Origin: Armigeres subalbatus
Lineage: Eukaryota; Arthropoda; Insecta; Diptera; Culicidae
Reading direction: 5' to 3'
NCBI RefSeq assembly: GCF_024139115.2
Contig: NW_026942876.1
Location: forward strand, 1 to 64,000
DNA length: 64,000 bases
Shown here: piece after piece, positions 1-10,580 of the stretch
Layout: every line of letters starts with the position of its first letter
Numbering within the stretch: the stretch's first letter is position 1
Notes under the pieces: model-generated
What the model saw: the letters and a program-made list of their open reading frames with translations, nothing else
What the model was told of the DNA's origin: nothing
The model's database searches: none
Program-made: the position numbers and the translations under genes

Positions 1-30
1 GAATCCATGAAGTAAGTCCTTTCGTAATAA

Positions 31-1036
31 ATTTGCGAGTTGTGGTGTCTGCTTAGGATGTCGTGGGGTTTGACATTGGGATCTGTTAGAACTTCTATAA
101 GCCCAAGCCCTGGTGTTAGGTGGGAAACTAAACAGACCTGACACGAAGGCCCTCCGATGCGACAGGAAGTTTGCCTAGGCCCGAAAAATCCATCTGTAAA
201 ACCACAAATTACAAACGAAAGAAGAGAAAATATTACCTGAAATAATCGGCAAAGACCAAGGCGATGAATAAAGGATCTCGATTGGAAGCTTGTAACATGG
301 AACTGAAAGTCGCTAGTTTTCGCCGGTTGCGACAGGATAATCTACGATGAATTTCGGCGTCGCGGCGCTGCAAGAAATTTCCTGGACAGGACAGAAAGTG
401 TGGAAAAGCGGGCATCAAGCGACTACAACCAACGAGCTGGGAAGCGGCTTCATAGTATTGGGTAAGATGTGCCAATGCATACACCCAACCGGTGGATGTT
501 AGATTTTCTAACAGTTCTGTATAAGAATCTACCAAAACCTGTATAAGAACTGGGCATATGCGAAAATGTTAGATTCTTATACAAGTCTCGTATAAGAATT
601 TAACAATTTTGTAAGCTTTTCTAACAATATTTGTTTAATAGCTTACATTTTTCGCATAAGAATCTAACAATTTCGCATATGCCCAGTTTTTATACAGGTT
701 TTGTTAGATTCTTATACAGAATTGTTAGAAAATCTAACAACCGCTTGTTGGGTGTAGTGTTGGGTCAAAATTGGACGACTGCGGTGGGCCGGGCACATAG
801 CCAGAATGTCGGACAATAACCCTTTGAAAATAGTTCTCGACATCGATCCGACGGGCACGCGAAGGCGAGGTGCGCAGCGAGCAAGGTGGATCGATCAGGT
901 AGAAGACGATTTGCAGACCCTCGGCAGACTGCGTAGATGGCGACGTGCAGCCATGCATGGACCGAGTTGAATGGAGAATATTTTCATTTGCTGCACAGGT
1001 CACTCTGACCTTAGTCTCAGAAATAAACAAATAAAT
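31..1036 (+). mobile_element. RTE-clade LINE, internally deleted copy
   Basis: The first 450 bases match, with many substitutions, the 5' leader and start of the endonuclease of the longer RTE copy at 11.7-15.0 kb (shared landmarks include GGTTGCGACAGGAT and AGCGGGCATC). From 757 onward the sequence jumps to that element's 3' end (GTGGGCCGGGCACATAGCC, then GATCCGACGGGCACG and TGGATCGATCAGGT). Most of the endonuclease and all reverse-transcriptase motifs are missing, so the copy cannot encode a working protein. A MITE sits at 482-754, inside the join. The tail ends in an AATAAACAAATAAA-like run. Confidence 0.8.
482..754. mobile_element. MITE family 1, copy 1 (TA target site)
   Basis: A 273-bp inverted-repeat element with termini CACCCAAC and GTTGGGTG, flanked by TA on both sides (480-481 and 755-756). 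The arms are long and AT-rich and include GGGCATATGCG and its complement CGCATATGCCC. It has no coding capacity. The TA duplication suggests mobilisation by a Tc1/mariner-type transposase. A relative lies at 1271-1495. Confidence 0.85.
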
Positions 1037-1716
1037 GGAAATTGTCGGCCGAACATTTGAAAAGGCGGCTGAAATGCACACCCGCCTGAAACGTGAGGCA
1101 ACAAAAGTTGGACTGGTGGTGAATGCTTCGAAGAAAAGTACATACTAGTGGGCAGAACCGAGCGCGACAGGGCCCGCCTGGGAAGCGGTGTTCAATAAAT
1201 GGGGATACCTTTGGAATGGTTGTGGAATTCGTCTTCCTTGGATCCTTGCTAACGGCTGATAATAATCCTACACCCAACCAGCGGATGGCAGATTTTAATA
1301 TAATTCTGCATAAGAACCTTACAGAAATCAGAGATATAATAATTGGGCATATACAATTCCGGAAGATTTTAATACAATTGTTGTATTAAAATAATACAGA
1401 TTTGTATTATTTTAATACAATATTTGTATAAAAAGCTTACAGAATTGTATATGCCCAGATTTTATACAATAATTGTCAGATTTGTTTTTTGGGTGTATAT
1501 GTGAAATACGAAGGCGCATTGTCTGTGGAAGTCGGGCCTACTACGGGCTCTAGAACTGCGGTCAAAAAAGATTAACACCCGCATCAAATGTATCATGTAC
1601 AGATGGCTTATGAGACCGGTGGTCCTCTACGGACATGAGACTTGGACCTGCTCGAGGAGGACTTGCAATCACTTGAGGTATTCGAGAGTCGCGTGCTTAT
1701 GACCATCACAATGCAT
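1037..1716 (+). pseudogene. RTE-clade reverse transcriptase fragment (second subfamily), part 1
   Basis: Translation across frames gives the region just after the RT active site: VGRTFEKAAEMHTRLKR, then VGLVVNAS, a broken VVEEFVYLGSLLTA-like block, and RPVVLYGHETWT-like residues near 1616-1650. Stops and frameshifts show it is dead. It is interrupted by a MITE at 1271-1495 and then by the terminal-repeat element starting at 1717. The same LINE appears to resume near 2905. Confidence 0.75.
1271..1495. mobile_element. MITE family 1, copy 2 (TA target site)
   Basis: A 225-bp element with 5' end CACCCAACCAGCGGAT and 3' end TTTTTTGGGTG, flanked by TA at 1269-1270 and 1496-1497. It shares the termini and the internal GGGCATAT / ATATGCCC arms with the copy at 482-754. 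The rest is diverged, so it is an older or sister subfamily. It lies inside the RTE fragment. Confidence 0.8.
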
Positions 1717-2830
1717 TGTGGGAGGGTTTGGTATTAGCCGACTCTTTCAGCAGATATGAAAAACAAGCACATTGTCTTAAATCAGCTACAAAGCTAAAAA
1801 ATAAAGTTTATTAAACGAAATCAGCTACAAACATTTAAAACTTACAAATTCGGTGGCAGATTATAGAAGCAAATAATTTCTACTCTATGTGTACCTCCTC
1901 ACTAGCAATTGATCAATTGTCAATTGTATACATAGTTTTAAGAAAGTTCTGTCATTAGGAAACTGTATTCTGTTGATAGAAAAGATGAGAAGGTTTTGCG
2001 CCCATTTGAGAGAGAGTTCTTGTATGCTCAACTCAAAAGGGCTTTTCCCTCCTCCCAAAATAAAATAAATAAAAAAAAATAAAAAAAAAAATGCAAATTT
2101 GATCACCTCTAGTACCACTTTTGCAAGTAAGCTTGTACGATGAATGCGCTGAACCTACGATGCAGAAAATAAAAAAAAATGATCCTCACTGTACTACATT
2201 ACTGAATGCTTCTTAGGACTAAGAACTTGGGACTTGCGAACAAAGTAACTATTCGATTATAATGGTACCAGGAACATTGGAAGTTTGCGATTACGTTATC
2301 CTTGTATATGATAACACACGGTTTTCCTGCTCCCAGATAAAACCATCTGGAACTAGTTGAATACATTGCGCAGAAGCCTTGATCTTGATACACGGTATTG
2401 TTGTGACGATGGCATCTGCCCGCATTGTCCGTCTTCTCCTTTGTTGAACATCAGCTATTTCAGGTAATTTATCCGATGGCATTTTATTGGTCGATGGAAA
2501 GCGACTCCCTGATAGAACTTCGTGCATCTCGCGGTGAAGATCTGATTTGAGATTTAATCACTTAAGTTAGACCATAACGTGCCATCAGAAAAACTAATTC
2601 GTTGAATAAGAGCAACGAATTTCTTTGTAGTGTTGCCGTTGTGGGAGGGTTTGGTATTAGCCGACTCTTTCAGCAGATATGAAAAACAAGCACATTGTCT
2701 TAAGTCAGCTACAAAGCTAAAAAATAAAGTTTATTAAACGAAATCAGTTATAAACATTTAAAACTTACAATTTCGGTGGCAGATTTTAGAAATAAATAAT
2801 TTCTACACTGTGTGCACCTCCTCACTAGCA
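1717..2830. mobile_element. Small element with 191-bp direct terminal repeats (TRIM-like)
   Basis: Two near-identical direct repeats lie at 1717-1907 and 2640-2830. Both are 191 bp, start TGTGGGAGGG and end CACTAGCA, so they have the TG...CA ends of LTRs. Each contains an AATAAA signal (in AAAAATAAAGTTT). The 732-bp interior has no recognisable gag or pol, and its short ORFs look random. It splits an RTE LINE. I see no clear target-site duplication, primer-binding site or polypurine tract, so a tandem duplication remains possible. Confidence 0.55.
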
Positions 2831-2904
2831 GTTGATCTCTACTACTTTCTGATCTTCTGTTTTACTTAGGCTTGCAAGGTTTAATACGGTTATTGGTGTT
2901 CAAA

Positions 2905-3290
2905 TTTTGGATGCGCATTATCCAACCATCTTTGGCGGTGTACAAGAGAACGGTATGTGGCGGCAAAGAATGAATTATGAGCTTGCCCAACTTCACGGCG
3001 AACTTAGTATCCAAAAGGTTGCTAAAGTTGGAAGGGTACAATGAGCAGGGCATGTTGTAAGAATGTCGGACAGCAACCCTGCAAAGATGGTGTTCGCTTC
3101 CGACCCGGTAGGTGCAACAATGCGTGGAGCGCAGCGACTGGGCTGACCAGGTGCAGAACGACTTGGCGAGCATGGGGCGCATTCGTGGATGGAGAGATGT
3201 GGCCTCGCACCGTCATTGTGGCGTCAAATTCCTAATTCAGTGTTATCTGTTTAGATGTAAGCTGAATAAATTGAGCTTGAGCTTGAGCTT
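2905..3290 (+). pseudogene. RTE-clade LINE 3' end, part 2
   Basis: One frame reads TIFGGVQENGMWRQRMNYEL, then VAKVGR, a stop, AGHVVRMSDSNPAKMVFASD and a broken GAQR..W.DQV block. This is the usual C-terminal end of RTE reverse transcriptases. It ends in TGTAAGCTGAATAAA followed by a short GAGCTT repeat. It likely continues the fragment at 1037-1716 across the inserted terminal-repeat element. Confidence 0.75.
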
Positions 3291-4286
3291 GATTGACTGC
3301 TCGTAGTTGCTACTCCATTATGACCAGATCAGCTGTTCTTGCTCAGGGAACCAACAGATGTTTGCTTGGGACAAGCAACCATCTTCAATGTACAAGTACT
3401 GGTGATCTCATTTGTTAGGTTGCACTGGCGCCTGCCACGGGAGAATGCAAGCCAATGTAGCGGAGGAAATGATGATGCAATCACTCGTCCACTGCAAGCC
3501 GAATATATCTCTGCACTCGCCACGTGTTCATGCGGAATTTATTGGAATTTCTGGGTTAGGTTGGAGAGGCAGAGGTCCGTCTTGGTTAACGAGCTGCCAA
3601 TGTGATATATAGGAGAAGGTAACTGATGGAATTTCTAATTGGATGTAGGAAACGAGCTCTATAGTTCATTTCCAATTCTAGCAGATTACTGTTAGAATAC
3701 TAAAGTTGAAGGTATAGGAATAGTAATGGAAACGGTATGGAAGTCCATTTCCAGTTTTAGCGATTGCTAGAACATGAGAAATATAGAGAAAGATACAAAG
3801 TAGGAGAATGGAACGGACCTGGGTTATCTGTTTAGATGTAAGCTGAATGAATTAAATAAAAACTTCAGAACTATTTGGAATTAAAGGTAAAACATTAACG
3901 GTGCGGTAAGACGACGGTAAGCCTCGGAATGGTAGTTTCTACTGCAATATTTATTTGCGTGTATGTATTATAAAACAAGAAATCACATAAGAGTAACAAG
4001 AAAAGCACATAAGAGAGGGAGATAGATTCAGTTATTTCCATCAATTCATATCTATTTCTGTTCATTTGAATGCATTGCAGCAGTTTTGAAAAAAAAAATC
4101 GTTTTTGAAAAAAAATTCCAAGGGGGGACCCTTGGGAAAAATGAAAAAAAAAAGAAACAATGTTTTTTTCATAACTGCGGAACGCAATGACCGATCGAGC
4201 CAATTTGCAATAGCGAAAAAATAGGAAGGATTCCGCGTCGAATGCAACCTGTTGATACGAGCAACTTAAGGGAAGATCGGGGGAAC
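3291..4286. other. No gene seen; contains a second LINE tail
   Basis: No convincing gene. At about 3822-3858 the text TTATCTGTTTAGATGTAAGCTGAAT repeats, in short form, the tail seen at 3240-3270, so a second RTE 3' end lies here. The 4085-4165 stretch is rich in A and G homopolymers. The 88-aa open frame from 3339 has no recognisable domain. Confidence 0.5.
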
Positions 4287-4288
4287 TA

Positions 4289-5209
4289 AAGTCATGTCCA
4301 TTTAGAATCCGGAATCATTTATTGTATTGCAGCGGCACGGAAAGTGCAAGAATTCTTTTACAGCGGTTTGTCTACCTAGGCATCCACTTGCTGTGGTATA
4401 AATTTCACGAAGTTTCGTGCAGCGTTTCAAAAATTATTCCAGATGGAAGTCGGAAGGAGAGAAAAAAGTCTGCACACCCACGTTGATAATCCTGCTCTTT
4501 GACGATGGAACCTACGTCAAAATGGATTTCGGACAGCTTCCTAGCCAAAAATTCTACATGGTGACAGCACGAGGAGTAGTTCCTGCGAAGTTTAAGTTTG
4601 ATTTTTGGACAAACTTGCAAAAAAAACGGATGATTTTGGCATGGGATATGCAGCTGTGGGGCAAAGACCTAAGTGTTTGTGACGAATAAGACGATGGACT
4701 CGAAGCTGTACAAGGAGTAATGTCTCAAAAACCGCGGTCGACCTTCCATAAAGCCCATAAAGGTCCCGTGAAGTTTTGGCGAGTTGCCACTACAGCCGAG
4801 AAGTCATCCAGTGGTACCGCTATAATAACGAAGATTTCATCGATAAAAACATAAACCCACGCAACTGCCCACAGCTCCGGCCCATCGAGACATTTTGGGC
4901 AGTAATGAAGCGGAAGCTTAAGAAAAGTGGAAAAAGTGGAAAAACAGCTCGGGACGCGACTCCGATGATCAAAATGTGGAACAAATGTGCCAAGGAAGCT
5001 GACTCCGGAGGTGTGCAACTTTGGATGAGAGGAATGAAGAAGAAGGTGCAAATTTTCACTAGAAACAAGAAGAAATTATTTGTATCAATAATTTTTCCTT
5101 AAAGTACAGTGAATTACCCTTATTTTGATGTATAAACCTTACTTGTACGTCAATCCGTTACCGAGATACAGATAATTCTATTATTCCGGATTCTAAATGG
5201 ACATAGCTT
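4289..5209 (+). mobile_element. Defective Tc1/mariner transposon
   Basis: A 921-bp element with ~27-bp inverted ends (AAGTCATGTCCATTTAGAAT at left, its near-complement ending GGACATAGCTT at right), flanked by TA at 4287-4288 and 5210-5211. Within it, 4417-4689 encodes a transposase piece containing LFDDGTYVKMDFGQLP, the first catalytic aspartate region. The stretch from 4776 to about 4960 encodes INPRNCPQLRPIETFWAVMK, the region with the last catalytic acid. The blocks are separated by a stop and a shortened middle, and the N-terminal DNA-binding part is missing. The motif style suggests a DD37E-type mariner relative, but clade assignment needs an alignment. Confidence 0.85.
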
Positions 5210-5239
5210 TATGGTCGTATGCTGACAGGGAAGAGGGTA

Positions 5240-6270
5240 TTTGCTCCTCTCCGGAGGTGCAAATCTGATCGAGCGTCTGTCCTCCATGTTAGGAGCGGCT
5301 CAAAACAGCGTCTGTTCCCCATGTTAGGGGTGGCTGATCATCGTCCAAGTACCAGCGAGGGACTCTAAACTAAACTGTGCACATCATGCTGCATCGTGTC
5401 AGCATCTAGAAAGCGTCAGCATCTTCAACGCGATGTAGGTAGCGCAACCCTGGTAATGTAGCCTACCGAAAATTCTACAGCTACCAAGAAAGGCAAAAGT
5501 AGAGCAAACGGATTGATTCAACGGCAACAGAGCCGGCAACGAATAAAGGACAACGATTGGAAAGTCGGGTCTTGGAACGTGAGAACTTTGAACGGCGTGA
5601 GTGTGGCAGCCATTTACACACCTGGAAACATCCGAGTGGAGACACTTGCTCACAGATAGACCACGTGCTGCTCGACGGACGACATTTCTCGGATGTTATA
5701 GATGTAAGGTCATTTAAAGGTCCGAACATTGACTCGGATCACTATCTTGTAGTTGCAAAAATTCGGGCGCGACTCTCCAGCGTCACGAATTCACGAAACA
5801 ACAGACCGATGCGTTTCAATATCCAACGCTTGTCAGTTGAAGGAGTTGCTGAACAGTACCACCAGAAGCTGGACTAGCGGATTGGAGATGCCACCGGATC
5901 TGGCGACGTCAACAGATTGTAGGAAAATATCGAAAATATCCACGAAGCTGTTACTACAACAGCGCAGGAAGTGTTAGGCACTGCACAGCGATGCCAATGA
6001 AATGGTTGGTTTGATGAAGAGTGTCAGCGAGTGACGGACGAGATAAATTTTGCTAGGAGTCGAATGCTAGTGGCTCGTACCCGTTCCAACAGAGAGCGGT
6101 ACAGTGTAGCAAGGGCAGAAGAGAAACGAATCCGCAGAAAAAAAGGCAACACGAAGAGAGTGTGAAGCGCAGGAGAACATGGATAGAAACGATATGTGGA
6201 GGTTTTACGCAATTGTCAATGGCACGCGGCATAAGACTGCGCCAGTGCCCGAGGTGATGAAAACCCAAAC
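5240..6270 (+). pseudogene. RTE-clade LINE fragment, endonuclease deleted
   Basis: The leader contains paired motifs around CATGTTAGGAGCGGCT and CATGTTAGGGGTGGCT. After this comes an endonuclease start (RIKDNDWKVGSWNVRTLN-like, near 5537-5590), then a deletion, then the endonuclease end QIDHVLLDGRHFSDVID and IDSDHYLVVAKIRARLS. The downstream linker includes a WRFYAIVNGTRHK block near 6198-6237. The endonuclease core and the reverse transcriptase are absent. The copy is inactive. Confidence 0.75.
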
Positions 6271-6942
6271 GAGCTGTAACTTCTTTGAACTTCTGTTACA
6301 AAAAAGTGCTGTAACCCAATAACAAGTTCTGATATAAATCAGTTACCATCTTCTGACGGGTACTGTAGAACAATGAACACTGGGCTCGCACCGGAAACAC
6401 GCATGTCACGAATGAGCGGCGAGGGCTTCAGCATGGCCATAAAGACTGTGCGGAGGTCGGAAAAAGGCCGTTAGATTATTGTGGCTTGCCAAAACGTCAA
6501 AGGTTATTAAAGTCCCCTGTGCGATAGCATAAGGAGGAGCCAATCTTGAGTGTACAGTTAAATTACTACCAAGTTTGAATAATTTTTGGTGGCTCCAAAA
6601 ATGTCAAATATAATCACTTTACCCCACATATTCTCTTTAGCTTTAGGCGTTCTTAATCATGATAATATGTGAAGTAGAGTGATTGAAATTTTGTTTTTCT
6701 GCTCGCTTATGCTTAAACGATCACATTTGCCCACAAATAATCTTTTTGCTCGAAATCCACTCTGCTGCTTCTGGAGAGTCGCATCGTTTTTCTCATGAAT
6801 CTGGGTAAAAAAAAGAACACAGTTAGGTCATTCTTTTATGAATTTACCCAACATCCTGTGGACCGGGAAAATTGCGGTATCGCGGATATTATGGAATTTA
6901 TTATGTTGAAATTTTTACTTATGGTGACTGTTAGCAATGCAC
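6271..6942. other. No gene seen
   Basis: AT-rich sequence. A 61-aa open frame at 6795-6980 runs into the hairpin element at 6943 and has no recognisable domain. I see no promoter or repeat structure here beyond LINE remnants near 6390-6480. Confidence 0.4.
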
Positions 6943-7128
6943 TTTTCGGTGGTTATTTGGCGTTTCAGTCTATATTGTGAATGAAAAACAACTATATGTC
7001 TTCTGCCTCCAACGTTTCGATCCTTATTGGATCTTTTCCTTCCAATAAGGATCGAAACGTTGGAGAAAGAAAAACATATAGTTGTTTTTCATTCACAATA
7101 TAGACTGAAACGCCAACAACCACCGATA
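6943..7128. mobile_element. Hairpin MITE-like inverted repeat
   Basis: Two arms of about 88 bp (6943-7031 and 7041-7128) are nearly perfect reverse complements around a ~9-bp loop. Shared text includes GGCGTTTCAGTCTATATTG and CCAACGTTTCGATCCTTATT. No coding capacity. High arm identity suggests a recent insertion or gene conversion between arms. It lies about 500 bp upstream of the first protease promoter. Confidence 0.85.
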
Positions 7129-7637
7129 AATGAAATTATTACCTAAATTGGTATAAATAAAAGTTTTTATACGATTGACAGCCTGCATGATTTTACATAT
7201 CGATACTCATAATTCAAGGAACGCTAATATGAATGATTTGCAGAACCAGGAGCATCTTACGTTGCTTCGACAGGAGTTATCTCAATCGATTAGAAAATAC
7301 TGTGAAAACCCATTGCTTTGGTGTTACCCATTGGTCTTACCAATTTGATAAGCAAACTCATACGAACCGCATTTAGATTAAGCAAAGACAAACGAACTTA
7401 CAAAAAACTTCTGACCATGCCTTGTTATAGTAAATATAGTTTGGTTAATCAAATAGACATTCTAAATCACTGGTGAAAATATCATTATCCTGTTCCATGG
7501 CCAAGAATTATCGACAAAAACAAGTTTAAGTCTGATTCTCTATGATCAAAATCAGTTCGGTATCAGAATAAATGCATTTTAACAAACGATCTCATCTAAA
7601 GCAATAATTGTATAAGCAACACCCCCAAACCCCAAGT

Positions 7638-7648
7638 TATATAAATAG
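7638..7648 (+). promoter_or_regulatory. TATA box of first serine protease gene
   Basis: TATATAAATAG lies 39 bases before the start codon at 7687. A CAGTCA initiator-like motif follows about 20 bases downstream. The second protease gene has the same arrangement. Confidence 0.75.
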
Positions 7649-7686
7649 AAGCTTATGCAGTCAAAAGCTACAGTTGGTTTGCAAAA

Positions 7687-8566
7687 ATGAAACTTCTAGC
7701 ATTGTTCCTGTTCGCAGTTGTTGCTGTCTCGGCAGCTCCTCGTAAGTAGATTTAATTTGTGCATACGTTAATGAATTTAACTAATTGTCCTTTATTTTAA
7801 AGACAACGACTACATTGAGCTAGCCAAAGGAGGACGCGTAGTCGGTGGAATCAATGCTTTGCCAAATGAGTTTCCAAGTATTGTGTCGGTTCAAAGGTTG
7901 ATCCTTACCCTCTCGGCTCACATCTGCGGTGGTACCATCATCAATGGACGTTTCGTCTTGACCGCTGCTCATTGCATTACTGAATCCCCTGAGAATGCGC
8001 GCTTCGCCATCTGGGCTGGATCGCACGACATTACTGTTGCCGAAACTAACCGTCAGACCATTAACGTGGACGAAGCCATTGTGCACCCGGAATACCTCGG
8101 AGGAGTGAACCCATCGGACGTTGCAGTGATGCGTCTGTCCAGTTACCTAAACTTCAACGCCTTCGTTCAACCAGCCAATCTACAGCCAGCTGGCGTCACC
8201 GCACAACCTGGTCCGGCTACTCTCGCCGGATGGGGAAGCACTTTCTTCCACTACCGTTCCATCGATGCCCGCTATTTTGCAAAGGTCGTCAAACCCATCA
8301 TTGATTACGATACTTGCACCGAAGCCAACGGAGGAGCAGGAAACAGCCCGCTGGGAGTTACCAACGTCTGCACTGGACCGCTAACTGGAGGAGTATCTGC
8401 TTGTTCCGGAGATTCCGGTGGCCCACTCTACACTATCACTGGCGGAGTGCAGACTCAGGTCGGTATTGTTTCTTGGGGATGGATGCCATGCGGATCGATT
8501 GGACGCCCTTCGGTATATGTCGGTATTTCTCACTATCGTGATTGGATTGATGCCAATTCAGCGTAA
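7687..8566 (+). CDS. Secreted chymotrypsin-like serine protease, copy 1
   Basis: Two exons, 7687-7741 and 7803-8566, with a GT-AG intron of 61 bp. The predicted protein is 272 aa. Residues 1-17 form a signal peptide (MKLLALFLFAVVAVSAA), followed by a short propeptide ending GGR. The mature enzyme would start VVGG at residue 31. The S1 triad is visible: His75 in TAAHC, Asp124 in NPSDVAVMRL, Ser223 in CSGDSGGP. The residue six before Ser223 is Ser, which predicts a chymotrypsin-like rather than trypsin-like pocket. The likely role is a digestive or extracellular endopeptidase. Relative to its neighbour at 9269, the loop after AGWGST is altered by a +1/-1 frameshift pair (see findings). Start chosen because the signal peptide and splice phase fit; Kozak context CAAAAATG. 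Confidence 0.92.
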
Positions 8567-8571
8567 AAACT

Positions 8572-8577
8572 AATAAA
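8572..8577 (+). terminator. Poly(A) signal of first protease gene
   Basis: AATAAA six bases after the stop codon, followed by a T-rich stretch. The 3' UTR is very short, as in many insect protease genes. Confidence 0.7.
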
Positions 8578-9218
8578 CTTGTATTTATCGCATTGAAACT
8601 TGTTGGTGTTATTTATTTAGATTTCTAGATAGCATCGAGAAACTTAAAAAATATCTACGCAGGTGGCTGATTATTGTAAAAATTCAATCAAATCAAATCT
8701 AATCTATTTAAATAATGATAAAGCATGTTTAGCTTGAGTTGCGTTTAATATCGCCAAACGTCAATCGTTTGCGTTAATCCTATGCTCTTTATTCGGAGTA
8801 ACACCACAATTGAGGCCAAACCTACTCAATATCAGATAGAAATATGGCAATTCATTTTATGTCTTAAAATGTTGTCCTGTTACGAATCGAATTGTAACTA
8901 GAATTTGAACCCAGCCTTTTCATCTAGCATCCATATTCCATTTTATTGGATGCCGCAACTAAGTTAAATGTGATCCTACAAAAAAAACTTATCAAAGTGA
9001 AAATCTCTTTGATAACCGTACCATACGTAGCGCGTCAATACGATGAAGTAGTAATCATATGATTATCGGATATTGTGAATTTCCCGAACATTACGCAGGT
9101 TATTCTGAACGATAAGCAACCACTTGCCTATCAACATATGGTAGCGCGGATTTTTGAAGATAACGGAAGCGTTTGAACTTTACCAAAATGTGCCTCTGAC
9201 TATGAACTGCCTTAAATG
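8578..9218. other. Intergenic spacer between tandem proteases
   Basis: No gene or repeat recognised. It should contain the upstream control region of the second protease. I see no clear match to a specific regulatory site. Confidence 0.5.
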
Positions 9219-9227
9219 TATAAATAG
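9219..9227 (+). promoter_or_regulatory. TATA box of second serine protease gene
   Basis: TATAAATAG lies about 42 bases before the start codon at 9269, matching the spacing and sequence of the first copy's TATA box. Confidence 0.75.
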
Positions 9228-9268
9228 GTACAGCTCTACTCGATGAAGCCTACAGTAATTCGTCGAAA

Positions 9269-10150
9269 ATGAAACTGTTGGTGCTTTTAGTTGGCTTGAT
9301 CGCTGCTGTCTCTGCAGCGCCTAGTAAGTACTATTCATCCGTTCTGCGTTGCATCACATTCTATAAACTTAATTTATTTTAAGGCAAGGACTACATTGAA
9401 TTGGCCCGTGGAGGACGCGTGGTCGGTGGAATCAATGCCCTCCCAAATGAGTTTCCTAGCATTGTATCTGTCCAACGTTTGATTTTGACTCTATCGGCCC
9501 ATATCTGTGGTGGTACCGTCATTAACCAGCGATGGGTCCTGACAGCTGCTCATTGTATCACTGAATCGCCTGAGAATGCTCGGTTCGCCATTTGGGCCGG
9601 TTCACATGATATCACCGTTACGGAAAGCGCCCGCCAGGTGGTAAACGTGGATATTTCTATCGTTCATCCAGAGTACCTTGGTGGAGTGAATCCATCGGAT
9701 GTGGCCGTCATGCGTTTGGCTAGCTACTTGAACTTCAACAATTTCGTCCAACCAGCCAATCTGCAACCGGCAGGATCAACTGCTCAGCCCGGCCCAGCAA
9801 CTCTGGCCGGATGGGGCAGCACCTCCACCACCAACAACCCATCGATGCCCGCCATCCTGCAGAAGGTTGTGAAACCAATCATTGATTACGATACTTGCGT
9901 CCAGGCCAATGGCGGCGAAGGAAACAGTCCCCTCGGAACAACCAACGTTTGCACTGGCCCTCTGACCGGAGGAATTTCGGCCTGCTCTGGAGATTCTGGC
10001 GGCCCACTGTACACCATTGCCAATGGTGTGCAGACCCAGGTCGGTATTGTATCCTGGGGATGGATGCCATGCGGTTCTATTGGACGCCCATCTGTTTATG
10101 TTGGTATTTCTCACTACCGCTCTTGGATCGATTCCAATTCTGTATTGTAA
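9269..10150 (+). CDS. Secreted chymotrypsin-like serine protease, copy 2
   Basis: Exons 9269-9323 and 9384-10150, separated by a 60-bp GT-AG intron at the same position and phase (phase 1) as in copy 1. The protein is 273 aa. It has a signal peptide of about 17 residues, a propeptide ending ELARGGR, and a mature start VVGGINALPNEF. The triad is His75, Asp124 and Ser223. The pocket residue before CSGDSGGP is Ser, so it should be chymotrypsin-like. The C-terminal SWGWMPCGSIGRPSVYVG block completes the fold, and six or more cysteines are in place for disulfides. It is strongly similar to copy 1 throughout, which points to a tandem duplication. No disruption is visible, so this is the better candidate for a working enzyme. 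Confidence 0.95.
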
Positions 10151-10175
10151 AATGTTTCTCAACCAATCAACATGC

Positions 10176-10181
10176 AATAAA
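10176..10181 (+). terminator. Poly(A) signal of second protease gene
   Basis: AATAAA 26 bases after the stop codon, followed by a T-rich element (TTTTATTTTTGG). Confidence 0.7.
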
Positions 10182-10341
10182 TTTTATTTTTGGTTTTAGT
10201 TATGTTTTGTTTTTGTGCTTTCTCCAGGTCATACATTTTTTTTCTAGTGATACAGTACCGAGGTGTGCTGAACTGACTACTTATTACGCTACAAAAGATT
10301 TTTGGATAAGAGAGTCATATAAGCAATAATTTAGCTCGACG

Positions 10342-10580
10342 AATTCAAGACAAAATTTTCAAAACGACTTATCTGCTTTTGTAAACAAAGATTCAAACGA
10401 CGATTTGACGAATCTGATAGCTCTCCCACGCAAACCAACACCATCAACAGGAAGCGGAAACCTTCACCTACCTATTGATGGTGTTGGTTTGCGTAGGAGA
10501 GTTATCAGATTCGTCAAATCGTCGATTGAATCTTTGTTTACAAAAGCAGATAAGTCGTTTTGAAAATTTTGTCTTGAATT
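10342..10580. mobile_element. Hairpin MITE with ~106-bp arms
   Basis: The left arm (10342-10447) and right arm (10475-10580) are almost perfect reverse complements, beginning AATTCAAGACAAAATTTTC and ending in its complement. The loop is about 27 bp. Only a few mismatches are visible (for example CACGCAAACC against GGTTTGCGTA), so it looks young. No coding capacity. Confidence 0.88.

Noticed and set aside
3339..3605. Possible copia RNase H (QAEYISALATCS)
   Set aside because: A short resemblance to the EAEY motif only. Flanking residues do not align well enough to call.
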